64,000 nucleotides of DNA from Marinobacter sp050379415 (GTDB lineage Bacteria; Pseudomonadota; Gammaproteobacteria; Pseudomonadales; Oleiphilaceae), in contig NZ_JBNRLS010000007.1 of assembly GCF_050379415.1 (NCBI RefSeq), forward strand, positions 1 to 64,000, written 5' to 3'. Both the position numbers and the translations under genes were made by a program. Position 1 is the first letter of the stretch. Every line of letters starts with the position of its first letter. Positions 32,682 to 41,294 of the stretch are shown here, piece by piece. The notes below the pieces were generated by a model. The model did no database searches. It saw only the letters and a list, made by a program, of their open reading frames with translations, and was not told where the DNA came from.

Positions 32682-34367
32682 ATGAAAGAAAATCAATACG
32701 ACTACATCATCGTGGGCGCGGGCTCGGCCGGTTGTGTGCTGGCCAACCGTCTCACCGAGGATGGCCAGAACAAGGTCCTGCTGCTGGAGACCGGTGGCAG
32801 TGACAAGAGCATCTTCATCCAGATGCCCACGGCCCTGTCCATTCCCATGAACACCAAAAAGTACGCCTGGCAGTTCGAGACCGAGCCGGAGCCTTACCTG
32901 GACAACCGTCGCATGCACTGCCCCCGGGGCAAGGTGCTGGGTGGTTCCTCGTCCATCAACGGCATGGTCTATGTCCGTGGCCACGCCAGGGATTTCGACG
33001 AGTGGGAATCCGAAGGCGCTGCCGGCTGGCAGTACGCCAATGTCCTGCCCTATTTCAGGAAGGCGGAAACCTGGGCTTTCGGTGGCAATGACTACCGGGG
33101 CGATTTCGGGCCGCTGGGCGTGAATAACGGCAACAACATGCAGAACCCGCTGTACAAGGCCTTTATCAAGGCGGGTTCCGATGCCGGTTATCTCGAGACC
33201 GCCGACTACAACGGCGCCCAGCAGGAAGGCTTCGGTGCCATGCACATGACGGTCAAGAACGGCCGTCGCTGGTCCACCGCCAACGCCTACCTGCGCCCGG
33301 CCATGGAGCGGGATAACCTGACCGTGGTCACCCACGCCCTGGTACACAAGGTATTGCTGGAAGGCAGGACCGCCACCGGCGTGCGTTACGAGCAGGGCGG
33401 CAAGGTGCATGAGGTGCAGGCCAGCCGCGAAGTGATTCTCTCCGCCGGTTCCATCGGTTCTCCGCACCTGTTGCAGCTGTCCGGCATCGGCAAACGCGAG
33501 GTGCTGGAGCAGGCCGGTATCGAGGTGCAGCACGAGCTGCCCGGCGTGGGCGAGAACCTGCAGGATCATCTGGAATTCTACTTCCAGTTCCGCTGCAACC
33601 AGCCGGTGTCCTTGAACCGCAAGCTGGACTGGTGGAACAAGCTCAAGATCGGGGTGCGCTGGATCCTGCGCAAGGATGGTCTTGGTGCCACCAACCATTT
33701 CGAGTCCTGTGGCTTTATCCGCTCCAGGGCCGGCGTCGAGTGGCCGGATCTGCAATACCACTTCCTGCCGGCGGCCATGCGCTATGACGGCAAAGAAGCC
33801 TTCGATGGTGATGGCTTCCAGCTGCACATCGGCCATAACAAGCCGAAGAGCCGTGGCTTTGTGCACGTGCAGTCCGCGGATCCCAAGCAGGCGCCGCGCA
33901 TCCGCTTCAACTATCTGGAGCACGAAGCCGATCGAGAAGGCTTCCGGGATTGCGTGCGGCTGACCCGCGAGATCATCAACCAGCCGGCCATGGACGAGTA
34001 CCGGGGCGCAGAAATCCAGCCCGGCGCAGAGGTCCAGAGCGACGAGCAGATCGACGCCTTTGTTCGTCAGGCGGTGGAGAGCGCCTATCACCCGTCCTGC
34101 TCCTGCAAGATGGGCACCGACGAGCTGGCGGTGGTGGACCCGGAAACCCGGGTTCGCGGCCTCAAGAACCTGCGGGTGGTGGATTCGTCCATCTTCCCGA
34201 CCATACCCAACGGCAACCTGAACGCGCCCACCATCATGGTGGCCGAGCGGGCGGCCGATCTTATCCGGGGCAAGGACCCCCTGCAATCTTCTGATGCGCC
34301 TGTGGTGATGGATGACCAGTGGCAGGCACGCCAGAGACCGGGACAGGCAAAGCGCGCGCTGGTTTAG
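32682..34367 (+). CDS. betA: Choline dehydrogenase
   Basis: A 561-residue GMC oxidoreductase (E. coli BetA 556). FAD-binding motif IIVGAGSAGCVLANRL is near residue 8. GMC signatures are PRGKVLGGSSSINGMVYVRGHARDFDEWE and GSIGSPHLLQLSGIG. The catalytic His region is ESAYHPSCSCKMG near residue 472. It is membrane-associated and oxidises choline to betaine aldehyde. An AGGAGAACGCGT ribosome site precedes the ATG. Last enzyme gene of the operon; a terminator and then a transporter follow. Confidence 0.95.
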   Translation: MKENQYDYIIVGAGSAGCVLANRLTEDGQNKVLLLETGGSDKSIFIQMPTALSIPMNTKKYAWQFETEPEPYLDNRRMHCPRGKVLGGSSSINGMVYVRGHARDFDEWESEGAAGWQYANVLPYFRKAETWAFGGNDYRGDFGPLGVNNGNNMQNPLYKAFIKAGSDAGYLETADYNGAQQEGFGAMHMTVKNGRRWSTANAYLRPAMERDNLTVVTHALVHKVLLEGRTATGVRYEQGGKVHEVQASREVILSAGSIGSPHLLQLSGIGKREVLEQAGIEVQHELPGVGENLQDHLEFYFQFRCNQPVSLNRKLDWWNKLKIGVRWILRKDGLGATNHFESCGFIRSRAGVEWPDLQYHFLPAAMRYDGKEAFDGDGFQLHIGHNKPKSRGFVHVQSADPKQAPRIRFNYLEHEADREGFRDCVRLTREIINQPAMDEYRGAEIQPGAEVQSDEQIDAFVRQAVESAYHPSCSCKMGTDELAVVDPETRVRGLKNLRVVDSSIFPTIPNGNLNAPTIMVAERAADLIRGKDPLQSSDAPVVMDDQWQARQRPGQAKRALV

Positions 34368-34382
34368 CGCGTCGTCATCCCG

Positions 34383-34410
34383 CCCGGGCGTGCAAGGCGC
34401 CCGGGGTTTT
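34383..34410 (+). terminator. Probable terminator after betA
   Basis: Stem CCCGGGCG (34383-34390) and CGCCCGGG (34398-34405) with a seven-base loop, followed by G and four T. The short T run makes it a moderate terminator. Confidence 0.65.
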
Positions 34411-34536
34411 GCAAGCCCTCAGGATTTCCCTATCAGCGCGACGGTGTTCTGCCGTTTTCGGGCGCCAGATAGGCAAGTCCTGGGTTTGTGTCCGATTCGA
34501 AAGAAGCAGCGCTTACAAAGTAGAGGAGGAACACCC

Positions 34537-34584
34537 ATGCTGTTCACTATAATGATGACAAACAACCGGAGGTGCAGCGCATGA
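34537..34584 (+). CDS. 15-residue leader peptide before the transporter
   Basis: A short ORF, MLFTIMMTNNRRCSA, has a strong AGAGGAGGA ribosome site seven bases before its ATG. Its TGA stop overlaps the transporter start as ATGA. The transporter has its own GGAGGT site inside this ORF. The arrangement indicates translational coupling or a leader-peptide control. No attenuator hairpin was identified. Confidence 0.5.
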   Translation: MLFTIMMTNNRRCSA

Positions 34585-35798
34585 CACTCTGGTTATCCAC
34601 AGGACTGATATTCACCTTCGCCGCCATTGCCCTGATCCTGTACAAATGGTGGGACATGCAGTGCATCGGCGTGACACCGGTCCGCACCTTTACGTTTATT
34701 GCCATCCTGTTCACCTCCGGTCTGGACGTGGGGCTGATCATGTTCCCTCTGACCGAGTTTGGCGGCTACGGCAACGTTGGAGAAAACCCGGAATACGGCT
34801 TCGCCAACCCGCTGGCCATCGAGTTCGGGTTTTGGGCATTTCTGATCTGGGGTTTTTACTTCCTGACCTGTTTCTACTTCGCCATCATCGAACCGCGGGT
34901 GAGATTCTTCGAGATCCCCGTGGTGAAGCTGGTTAACAACGTCGTAATCATCGGCACTTGCGCGTTCACTGCCTACCTGCTGCTGGTAAACCTGCCCTGG
35001 TATCTGCCCCAATTGGGTGACGGCGAATCCGTGGTGCCCGCGTTCTACGCAATCGTGTTCCTGTCGATCGCGCTGGCGGTGTACTCCAGTTCCAAGGTCA
35101 AGTACATCCGCATTCTCAGCATCGGCTCCAGTGTGCTGTTCATTGCCCTGATTGTCGGCATGTGGTTCCGGGCGTTCGTGCTGGGCAAGGGCTCGCCGGC
35201 AGATTTCTTCGGTACTGCCAGCATGCTGGGCGAGTACTTCGGCAACATTCACCAGTTTGTGCTGCCGATTAACGACTACCACGCCTTCTACCTGTTCTGG
35301 TGGTTCGCCTGGAGCATCATGATCGGCCAGTTCACCGCCCGTTTTGTCAGTGGTATCCGCACCTGGCAGTTGCTCATCGCCATGCTGGTGGTTCCGTCCA
35401 TCGCCATCGGGGTGTGGTTCAGCGTGCTCTACTACTATCACGCCGAGGGCCTGCAGATAGCTGCCTTCACCAACATCGCCATGATCTCTGTCGGTGTGTT
35501 GATGGTGGTGAATTCCCTGGATTCTCTGATCCGCCTGTACACCGACAACCTGAACCTGACGGCACAGCGCCTCGGCCGGGTGAACTACGTGATCTTCAAC
35601 CTGGTGGCGATGGTCGGCCTGACCATGCTGTTCCAGCTGGATTTCCTGCGCATCCAGTGGGTTGGTGCGCTGGTAATTGCCCTGTACTTCGCCTGCTTTG
35701 CCTACATCCTGGCGAAGAAACGGAGCGAGGTGGCTGCCATCAAATCGTCACCCAAGGAAAATATTCTGGATTTCCACAAGATTGAACTTGCGGGATAA
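34581..35798 (+). CDS. Short BCCT-like choline/betaine transporter
   Basis: A 405-residue membrane protein with about 11 spans, starting at the ATG at 34581 behind GGAGGT. The segment YLFWWFAWSIMIGQFTARFVSGIRTWQL matches the BCCT (betaine/carnitine/choline transporter) hallmark WW-W-x-x-x-G-x-F-x-A-R. BCCT proteins usually exceed 500 residues, so this one is unusually short and diverges in the N-terminal half. Its place right after betIBA suggests choline uptake. Substrate and coupling ion are unproven. There is no long cytoplasmic osmosensory tail. Confidence 0.75.
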   Translation: MTLWLSTGLIFTFAAIALILYKWWDMQCIGVTPVRTFTFIAILFTSGLDVGLIMFPLTEFGGYGNVGENPEYGFANPLAIEFGFWAFLIWGFYFLTCFYFAIIEPRVRFFEIPVVKLVNNVVIIGTCAFTAYLLLVNLPWYLPQLGDGESVVPAFYAIVFLSIALAVYSSSKVKYIRILSIGSSVLFIALIVGMWFRAFVLGKGSPADFFGTASMLGEYFGNIHQFVLPINDYHAFYLFWWFAWSIMIGQFTARFVSGIRTWQLLIAMLVVPSIAIGVWFSVLYYYHAEGLQIAAFTNIAMISVGVLMVVNSLDSLIRLYTDNLNLTAQRLGRVNYVIFNLVAMVGLTMLFQLDFLRIQWVGALVIALYFACFAYILAKKRSEVAAIKSSPKENILDFHKIELAG

Positions 35799-35872
35799 GC
35801 CCCCATATCAACAACCGCAGTTACTTCCCGGGATGGAAATGGCTGCGGGTTGTTGGTCCTGGCTTCGTAAGG

Positions 35873-35909
35873 ATAGGCTGAACCTATTTCTCCATTGGAA
35901 ATTATCAAT
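35873..35909. promoter_or_regulatory. OxyR-like box upstream of ahpC
   Basis: ATAG-N7-CTAT (35873-35887), a seven-base spacer, then a weaker TTGG-N7-CAAT (35895-35909). This is the tandem spacing of OxyR sites. An 8-base inverted repeat GGCTTCGT/ACGAAGCC (35861-35868 and 35914-35921) encloses it. Confidence 0.7.
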
Positions 35910-35991
35910 TTTAACGAAGCCGGAAAAATCCGTATCTTTGCCTCCCGTAAATTCTTCAACCCTCAAATGCACCAAACAGGAGTTATATTAA

Positions 35992-36555
35992 ATGGGCATC
36001 ATTAACAGCGAGATCAAGCCGTTCAACGCCACCGCTTTCAAGAACGGTGAGTTTGTTGAGATCAGCGAGGCAGACGTAAAAGGTAAGTGGGCTGTCTTTT
36101 TCTTCTACCCGGCCGACTTCACTTTCGTGTGCCCGACCGAGCTGGGCGACGTAGCAGACAAGTACGAAGAGCTGCAGAAGCTGGGCGTAGAAGTGTTCTC
36201 CGTGTCCACCGACACTCACTTCACCCACAAGGCGTGGCACGATACTTCCGAGACCATCGGCAAGATCCAGTACTACATGGTTGGCGACCAGACCGGCACC
36301 ATCACCAACAACTTCGGTGTTATGCGTGAAGGCCAGGGCCTGGCTGACCGTGCTACTTTTGTAATCGATCCGGACGGCATCATCCAGGCCGTTGAGATCA
36401 CTGCCGAAGGCATCGGCCGTGACGCCGACGACCTGCTGCGCAAGATCAAGGCTGCCCAGTACGTTCGCAAGAACCCGGGCGAAGTTTGCCCGGCCAAATG
36501 GAAAGAAGGCGAAGAGACCCTGGCTCCGTCCCTGGACCTGGTCGGCAAGATCTAA
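35992..36555 (+). CDS. ahpC: AhpC, 2-Cys peroxiredoxin
   Basis: A 187-residue peroxiredoxin of the AhpC type. The peroxidatic cysteine is C47 (ADFTFVCPTE) and the resolving cysteine C166 (GEVCPAKW), matching the E. coli positions. It reduces hydrogen peroxide and organic hydroperoxides with electrons from AhpF. AGGAG precedes the ATG. A strong terminator follows, so it is monocistronic. Unusually, ahpF is not next but three kilobases downstream. The OxyR-like box upstream indicates peroxide induction. Confidence 0.96.
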   Translation: MGIINSEIKPFNATAFKNGEFVEISEADVKGKWAVFFFYPADFTFVCPTELGDVADKYEELQKLGVEVFSVSTDTHFTHKAWHDTSETIGKIQYYMVGDQTGTITNNFGVMREGQGLADRATFVIDPDGIIQAVEITAEGIGRDADDLLRKIKAAQYVRKNPGEVCPAKWKEGEETLAPSLDLVGKI

Positions 36556-36618
36556 GTTTCCCGTTACGGTGAAACTGAATGGAAAGAGGTCTGCATTGCG
36601 GGCCTCCAGTTCCCGAAG

Positions 36619-36644
36619 AACCCCGGCGCAGGCCGGGGTTTTTT
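36619..36644 (+). terminator. Rho-independent terminator after ahpC
   Basis: Stem AACCCCGGC (36619-36627) and GCCGGGGTT (36632-36640) with loop GCAG and a T run to 36644. It separates ahpC from the convergent DUF3581 gene and may work in both directions, since AA runs lead it. Confidence 0.9.
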
Positions 36645-36658
36645 GTGTCTGACCGGTA

Positions 36659-37390
36659 TCAGGAGCCGGCGATCTCGCTGCCGTAATCGGCGCCGCGGGC
36701 CTTGAGCCGGTAGAATTCCTCGATCACCTCCGCCATGGCTTCCGGGCAGTAGGGACGCAGTCCACTCAGGACCAGGCGCTTGGTCACCTCACCCACGGGT
36801 TTGCCATCGGCTTTCAGCAGGTATTCCAGGGTCACATTCCCCCGTTTGCCGGCGGCTTCCAGGTCGGCGTTGCTCAGCTCCAGTTCGGGAAAGGACGCAT
36901 CTACCGTGTCGAGGGCCAGGCTCATGCTTTCATACATCACCATGGGACGGTCCGGGTTGAACATCACACCGTTGGATTCCATCAGCGGTTTCAGCGTGTG
37001 AGGGAAGTTTTTGCCCGAGGCAGCCACGTAACACCGGGTAAAGTCCTCGATAAACTGCTCGTCCCGGGAGATTTCGCCACTGCGGGTGACTTCCAGATAA
37101 ACCTTGCCATTGTCGTCACAGACTTCGATGCTGTCGTCCCCGTTCTCCCGGAACAGAAGCTCAACACCATCACCAACCAGGGCGCGGAACCGGAATGTCA
37201 TGTTCCGGGAAAGCCCGAAGTGAGACAGGACCACGGCGAACAGCAGATCCCCTGGTACGCAGAATCGCCGTGCGTCGGGATCATGTATCGGGTTGAAGTC
37301 TCCGGCCACTTCCTTGGCGAACTTGCTGGCCTGAAGCGCGGAAATGGTGATGCGTCCGTCCCGGACGGAGTGAAAACGTTCTAGAAACAT
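36659..37390 (-). CDS. DUF3581 family protein
   Basis: A 243-residue cytoplasmic protein typical of gammaproteobacteria. The N-terminal RFHSVRDGRITISALQASKFAKEVAGDFNPIHDPDARRFCVPGDLLFAVVLSHFGLS has a MaoC/hot-dog-like DFNPIHDPD motif, so an acyl-thioester-binding fold is plausible. The family has no proven function. Convergent with ahpC and divergent from the GHKL ATPase gene. Confidence 0.87.
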   Translation of the reverse strand: MFLERFHSVRDGRITISALQASKFAKEVAGDFNPIHDPDARRFCVPGDLLFAVVLSHFGLSRNMTFRFRALVGDGVELLFRENGDDSIEVCDDNGKVYLEVTRSGEISRDEQFIEDFTRCYVAASGKNFPHTLKPLMESNGVMFNPDRPMVMYESMSLALDTVDASFPELELSNADLEAAGKRGNVTLEYLLKADGKPVGEVTKRLVLSGLRPYCPEAMAEVIEEFYRLKARGADYGSEIAGS

Positions 37391-37532
37391 GGTTCGCCTT
37401 TTACGGGTCGCGGGGCTGACAATGGGAGATTACCTGTCTGTCTTTTTATCATAGTTGAGGCGCATCAATAGCAAAATGCGCTATTTGTCCTACTTTGGAC
37501 TGGAAGCAGGGAAATTCCGGGGGGTACAGGCC

Positions 37533-39437
37533 ATGGGCATCACAGCAATTCCGGTAGACCAGCGGGTAATCGATATTGATTCCCGACGGTTCGCCTCAGT
37601 GGAAAAGGCACTGGTGGAGCTGGTCACCAACAGCGATGACAGTTACTCGCGGCTGGAGCGTGACGGTATTGCGGTAACCGGCGGTATCACCATCCAGTAC
37701 GAGCGGCACCTGAACGGCGCCATGCTGGTCGTTGCCGACCAGGCCGAGGGTATGACCTGGCAACAGGCCCTTGCCAGCCTGACCTATGGCGGGGCCCACA
37801 GCCCTCTTGCGAATGGTGAGGCAACTGGCCGTGGCTTCTTTGGTCGTGGCCTGAAGCAGGCAATCTATGGCCTTGGTTATGGCTGGCTGGAAACACTCCA
37901 CAAGGGCCGCTATACCCGTATCGACCTGTTCCGTGGTGAGGATGGTGGCTATCTCTACGACGACGGTGAAGGTGATCGTGAGGCAAAGGATACCGATTAC
38001 GAGCGACTCGGCACTGATGCCAATGGCACCCGGGTGGCTATCGTAATCGACAATCCCCTGGTTCACATCTCCCAGTACCGCTCGGTACTGAACTCGCTGT
38101 CCCACAACATTTACCTGCGGGAGATCCTCGGACGTCGGCGGGTGGAGCTGGTACACCGGCAGTCCGGCAAGGAAGTGGAGCGGGTGGCGCCGGTCCATTA
38201 TCTGGAGCCGGAATCCAGGGTGCTGCTGGGACCACAACAGCCGTTCAGGTTCGTCTATGAGCAGGTGACGTACCCCTTCACCCTGACCCTGAAGCGGTCA
38301 CTCAACGCCGAGCTGACCCTGCACGGTGATGAGCGCACCAACGGACTACTGGTGCTGTCCGGAAACGCGGTGCTGGATTGCCAGCTGTTCGAGTTTGAGA
38401 ACCAGGTAGGGACCGAATACCTGTTTGGCGAGGTGAATTGTCCCGCCCTCGCTGAAAAGCTGGGTCAGGGCCTGGCCATCATCAGCGACGAGCGGGACGG
38501 CCTGAATCTCAAGGATCCCTTTGTGGCGGCGTTCGGTCGGGCCGTCAGCAAGCATCTCCGCCCGGCGGTGCAGGAGGAGCGGGAGCATCTGCGTCACCTG
38601 GAGCATGCGACCGCTTCTGGCAGGACCGATCATATGATCGAACATTTGCTGGAGCGCATGAACCGGGCTGCGATCCAGGATCTGAAGGTTTCCTTGCCAC
38701 CCGCGGACAACGCTGCAACGGAATCGGAGCAGGAGCCAGAAGAGCCTGCCCTGCGCTTCACCACGCCGTTCTATTACCGACAGGCCGGGCACCCGTTTCA
38801 TGTCGCTCTGCTGGTGAATCCGGCCAGCTTTGCCCCGGATGATGTGTTGCACATCAGCTACCACTTTCCGGGTTCGGTTCAGCTGGATAGCAGGCCCAGG
38901 GAATTGCCGGTGTCCCAGCTTACTGATAAGCATCGCATTGAGTGGACCATCAACAGTGATTCCGTCGGAGACCGGGGGGAGATTACCGTTCGCAGCCAGC
39001 ACTACTGGGCCTGGTGTGAGGTGGTGATCGCGGATCATGGCGCCCACCATCGGCACCACCGCCCCAAAAACCATCACACCCGGCATGGGCACAGGACCGC
39101 ATCCCGTGACCACGGGGAGGCGATGTTTATCGGCTATGATTTTCGCGCCCTTCACAACGAACTGGAGCGGGCGGTATACAGCCCGAAGGAACGCAAGATT
39201 CTGATCAATACCGAGGCACCAACCGTGCAGCTCTACTTGGACGGCCGCGGGCGCTTCCGGGATTCGGCACGTCTGCTGCTGGCGGAGCTGTTTATGGACG
39301 TGATTTCCGATGAACTGGCACGTCACAAGTTGGCATGGTCGAAGGAGCCGGAAAGCGTGGCCGCATTCCACGCTGCCAAGATGGACATCATCCGGCGATA
39401 CGGCAGCGACATTCACCGTTCTTTCATCAACGTCTGA
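37533..39437 (+). CDS. GHKL (HSP90/MORC-like) ATPase with His-rich segment
   Basis: A 634-residue protein from the ATG at 37533; a second ATG at 37476 is possible. Bergerat-fold motifs are clear in residues 1-180: N-box ALVELVTNSDDSY, G1 VVADQAEGM, lid GRGFFGRGLKQAIYGLG and G3 GTRVAI. This is the HATPase_c_3 class seen in MORC, MutL and HSP90. The middle and C-terminal parts show no recognised kinase, transducer or nuclease domain. Near residues 500-530 a stretch holds ten histidines. It lies between ahpC and ahpF and is followed by an OxyR-like box. Partners and role unknown. Confidence 0.72.
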   Translation: MGITAIPVDQRVIDIDSRRFASVEKALVELVTNSDDSYSRLERDGIAVTGGITIQYERHLNGAMLVVADQAEGMTWQQALASLTYGGAHSPLANGEATGRGFFGRGLKQAIYGLGYGWLETLHKGRYTRIDLFRGEDGGYLYDDGEGDREAKDTDYERLGTDANGTRVAIVIDNPLVHISQYRSVLNSLSHNIYLREILGRRRVELVHRQSGKEVERVAPVHYLEPESRVLLGPQQPFRFVYEQVTYPFTLTLKRSLNAELTLHGDERTNGLLVLSGNAVLDCQLFEFENQVGTEYLFGEVNCPALAEKLGQGLAIISDERDGLNLKDPFVAAFGRAVSKHLRPAVQEEREHLRHLEHATASGRTDHMIEHLLERMNRAAIQDLKVSLPPADNAATESEQEPEEPALRFTTPFYYRQAGHPFHVALLVNPASFAPDDVLHISYHFPGSVQLDSRPRELPVSQLTDKHRIEWTINSDSVGDRGEITVRSQHYWAWCEVVIADHGAHHRHHRPKNHHTRHGHRTASRDHGEAMFIGYDFRALHNELERAVYSPKERKILINTEAPTVQLYLDGRGRFRDSARLLLAELFMDVISDELARHKLAWSKEPESVAAFHAAKMDIIRRYGSDIHRSFINV

Positions 39438-39479
39438 CAGTCTGCCATGGAGTGGCTGGCTATTGCTGAATTCTGCTTT

Positions 39480-39516
39480 ATAGGGCTGCCCTATCAAACA
39501 ATTTGGGGCAATTAAT
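39480..39516. promoter_or_regulatory. OxyR-like box upstream of ahpF
   Basis: ATAG-GGCTGCC-CTAT (39480-39494), a seven-base gap, and a weaker TTTG-N7-TAAT (39502-39516). The strong half has the same ATAG-N7-CTAT form as the box before ahpC. Confidence 0.68.
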
Positions 39517-39619
39517 TTGAGGCTTAGCTCCCGAATCCTTATCTTACCCTCAACTTCAATTTTTGATTCATTTTGAATTCAGACACTTAGCTTTACGACA
39601 TATCAAGGGGAAAACCTAC

Positions 39620-41188
39620 ATGTTGGATGCCAATATCAAGCAACAGCTCCAGGCGTACATGGAAAAACTGCAGCAGCCGATCGAGCTGGTGGCGGCCTAC
39701 GATGACAGCAAGAAATCCCAGGAGCTGAAAGAGTTGCTGGAAGACATCGAGCCGATGTCCTCGAAGATCAGCCTGCGTACCGAGGAAGATCCGGACGTGC
39801 GTCGCCCGTCCTTTGCAATCAATCGTGTGGGTACCGACATTGGTGTCCGGTTTGCCGGCATCCCCATGGGTCATGAGTTCACCTCACTGGTGCTGGCCCT
39901 GCTGCAGGTGGGAGGTCATCCGTCCAAGGAATCCCGGGAGCTGATCGAGCAGATCAAGGATCTGGAAGGGAGTTTCGAGTTTGAGACCTACTTCTCCCTG
40001 TCCTGCCAGAACTGCCCGGACGTGGTCCAGGCCCTGAACCTGATGGCCGTCTTGAATCCGAACATCAAGCACACCTCCATCGACGGCGCGCTGTTCCAGG
40101 ACGAGGTGGAACAGCGTGAAGTGATGGCTGTGCCCAGCGTGTTCATGAACGGCGAGTCCTGGGGCCAGGGCCGTATGACCCTGGAAGAGATCGTGGCGCG
40201 GCTGGACACCAGCTCCGCCGAGAAGGAAGCCGAGAAGCTTAACCAGAAGGATCCGTTCGAGGTGCTGGTGATCGGTGGTGGCCCGGCCGGCTCTGCTGCC
40301 GCGATCTACGCTGCTCGTAAGGGTATCTCCACTGCCATTGCGGCCGAACGATTCGGTGGCCAGGTGGCTGATACCATGGGCATCGAGAACCTGATTTCCG
40401 TGCCTTACACCGAAGGCCCGAAACTGGTGTCGGCCATGGAGCAGCACGTCAAGGAATACGACGTGGATATCATGAACATGCAGCGCGCCGAGAAACTGAT
40501 CCCGGCCGCCAGGACCGGTGGTCTGCACGAGGTGCGTCTGGCCAATGGCGCCACCCTCAAATCCCGTACCGTGGTGCTGTCCACCGGTGCCCGCTGGCGC
40601 CAGCTGGGCGTGCCGGGTGAGGAAGAGTACCGCAACAAGGGCGTGGCCTACTGCCCGCACTGTGACGGCCCGCTGTTCAAGGGCAAGCGTGTGGCAGTCA
40701 TCGGCGGTGGTAACTCCGGCGTGGAAGCGGCCATCGACCTGGCCGGTATCGTCGGCCACGTGACCCTGATCGAGTTTGGTGCCGAGATGCGCGCGGATGA
40801 CGTGCTGCAGAAGAAACTGCGCAGCCTGAAGAACGTGGAGATCATCACCTCCGGCCAGACCACCGAGATTACCGGTGAGAACGGCAAGGTAAACGGCCTG
40901 ACCTACACCGATCGCAACACCGGTGAGTCCCACCATGTGGCGTTGGAAGGTGTGTTCGTCCAGATCGGCCTGGTCCCGAACACCGAGTGGCTGAAGGGTG
41001 ATATCGAACTGAGCCAGCACGGTGAGGTCATCGTCAACGACCGCAACGAGACCTCCATCCCGGGCGTCTTCGCGGCGGGCGATGCCACCACCGTGCCCTA
41101 CAAGCAGATTGTGATTTCCATGGGTGAGGGGTCCAAGGCGGCGCTGAGTGCCTTTGACTTCCTGATCCGGAATTCTGTGGAGGACTGA
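39620..41188 (+). CDS. ahpF: AhpF, alkyl hydroperoxide reductase flavoprotein
   Basis: A 522-residue flavoprotein starting at the ATG at 39620; the upstream open frame lacks family similarity. The N-terminal domain carries C129-x-x-C132 (SLSCQNCPDV), exactly the E. coli positions. The thioredoxin-reductase part has FAD motif VIGGGPAGSAAAIYAA, redox pair YCPHCDGP (near 345) and NAD motif AVIGGGNSGVEAAIDLAG. It passes NADH electrons to AhpC. The OxyR-like box upstream shows independent peroxide control. Confidence 0.96.
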   Translation: MLDANIKQQLQAYMEKLQQPIELVAAYDDSKKSQELKELLEDIEPMSSKISLRTEEDPDVRRPSFAINRVGTDIGVRFAGIPMGHEFTSLVLALLQVGGHPSKESRELIEQIKDLEGSFEFETYFSLSCQNCPDVVQALNLMAVLNPNIKHTSIDGALFQDEVEQREVMAVPSVFMNGESWGQGRMTLEEIVARLDTSSAEKEAEKLNQKDPFEVLVIGGGPAGSAAAIYAARKGISTAIAAERFGGQVADTMGIENLISVPYTEGPKLVSAMEQHVKEYDVDIMNMQRAEKLIPAARTGGLHEVRLANGATLKSRTVVLSTGARWRQLGVPGEEEYRNKGVAYCPHCDGPLFKGKRVAVIGGGNSGVEAAIDLAGIVGHVTLIEFGAEMRADDVLQKKLRSLKNVEIITSGQTTEITGENGKVNGLTYTDRNTGESHHVALEGVFVQIGLVPNTEWLKGDIELSQHGEVIVNDRNETSIPGVFAAGDATTVPYKQIVISMGEGSKAALSAFDFLIRNSVED

Positions 41189-41203
41189 GGCTGGGGTGAA
41201 AAG

Positions 41204-41280
41204 GGGGTCAGATGAACGAGTTCATCAGACCCCGACTTGGACCTTAACCCGGGGTCAGAAGAAAGCCTTCTTCTGACTCC
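41204..41280. repeat. Pair of GGGGTCAGA-type hairpins, probable bidirectional terminator
   Basis: Two consecutive hairpins: GGGGTCAGATGAA/TTCATCAGACCCC (41204-41233) and GGGGTCAGAAGAA/TTCTTCTGACTCC (41251-41280), each with a four-base loop and one mismatch. Shared GGGGTCAGA heads suggest a dispersed repeat family. The position between convergent genes suits termination. Confidence 0.7.
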
Positions 41281-41294
41281 TCTTTCATCTCAAC

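Noticed and set aside
31896..34286. 796-codon open frame antisense to betB/betA
   Set aside because: It lies entirely opposite two strongly supported genes. The translation is His/Gly/Val/Leu-rich without domain motifs, the usual shadow of high-GC codon bias.
37533..39437. GHKL ATPase as MutL or a sensor kinase
   Set aside because: There is no MutL transducer or endonuclease motif, no HisKA phosphoacceptor domain and no membrane span.
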